NCBI GenBank assembly: GCA_030674185.1
Contig: CM060306.1
Span: 46,020,483-46,084,482 of the forward strand
DNA: 64,000 nucleotides
From: Monoplex corrugatus
Taxonomy: Eukaryota; Mollusca; Gastropoda; Littorinimorpha; Ranellidae
Direction: 5' to 3'
The notes under the pieces were generated by a model, which did not search any database, had not been told where the DNA came from, and saw only the letters and a list, made by a program, of their open reading frames with translations. Numbering within the stretch: the stretch's first letter is position 1; each line of letters opens with the position of its first letter. Made by a program: the position numbers and the translations under genes. Below are positions 63,956 to 64,000 of this stretch, piece after piece.

Positions 63956-64000
63956 ATACTGATTGTAATATCAACAACAGTAGTGAAAATGACAATGGTG

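Overview
This is eukaryotic nuclear DNA: intron-rich, AT-rich, with very many microsatellites and decayed transposons. The protein resemblances, the intron structure, and a SINE type with a conserved central domain that I associate with molluscs suggest a marine mollusc, probably a gastropod. That assignment is inference, and no sequence here names the species. Almost all of the apparent small reading frames are translations of dinucleotide or tetranucleotide repeats.

Two host genes can be supported, pointing away from each other. On the minus strand, 13703 down to 1, lies the gene for mitochondrial ribosomal protein L10 (MRPL10, bL10m). Five coding exons (13685-13703, 6870-7060, 4878-5050, 1256-1392, 1-148) join in perfect phase to give 222 codons, and the C-terminus lies beyond the left edge. 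On the plus strand, starting at 21013, lie the first coding exons of a hyccin/FAM126-like gene (21013-21060, 21574-21678, tentatively 23909-23991). The rest of that gene was not found. About 7.3 kb separates the two start codons.

The introns and intergenic DNA are filled with mobile elements. Intron 1 of MRPL10 holds a broken piggyBac element with TTAA ends (11490-13469) and scattered LINE pieces (8815-9000, 9003-9632, about 10760-11350). Intron 3 holds a second piggyBac-like relic (2208-3953). Further right are a CR1/Jockey-like LINE end (16586-18499), a hAT-like transposase relic (28540-29925), an L1/Tx1-like LINE end (30590-32105), three more LINE pieces (39715-40262, 48055-48540, 59187-59760), two tRNA-derived SINEs (43495-45375, 56565-57060) and a mariner element with an unbroken 353-residue transposase, matching terminal inverted repeats and TA target sites (60640-61960).

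The most unusual structure is at 43840-45330: about 25 copies of a 58-bp unit that look like the anticodon-arm and T-arm part of a SINE tRNA-like head, amplified in tandem inside the SINE. Other structure includes a 52-bp minisatellite (50675-51210), a degenerate 37-bp minisatellite (58197-58555), TTAA-ended palindromic MITEs and a tandem array of their ends (38493-38924), a dispersed 540-bp repeat present three times, several old local duplications, and one duplication that copies the splice acceptor of MRPL10 exon 3. I found no CRISPR array, rRNA gene or operon-like gene system.
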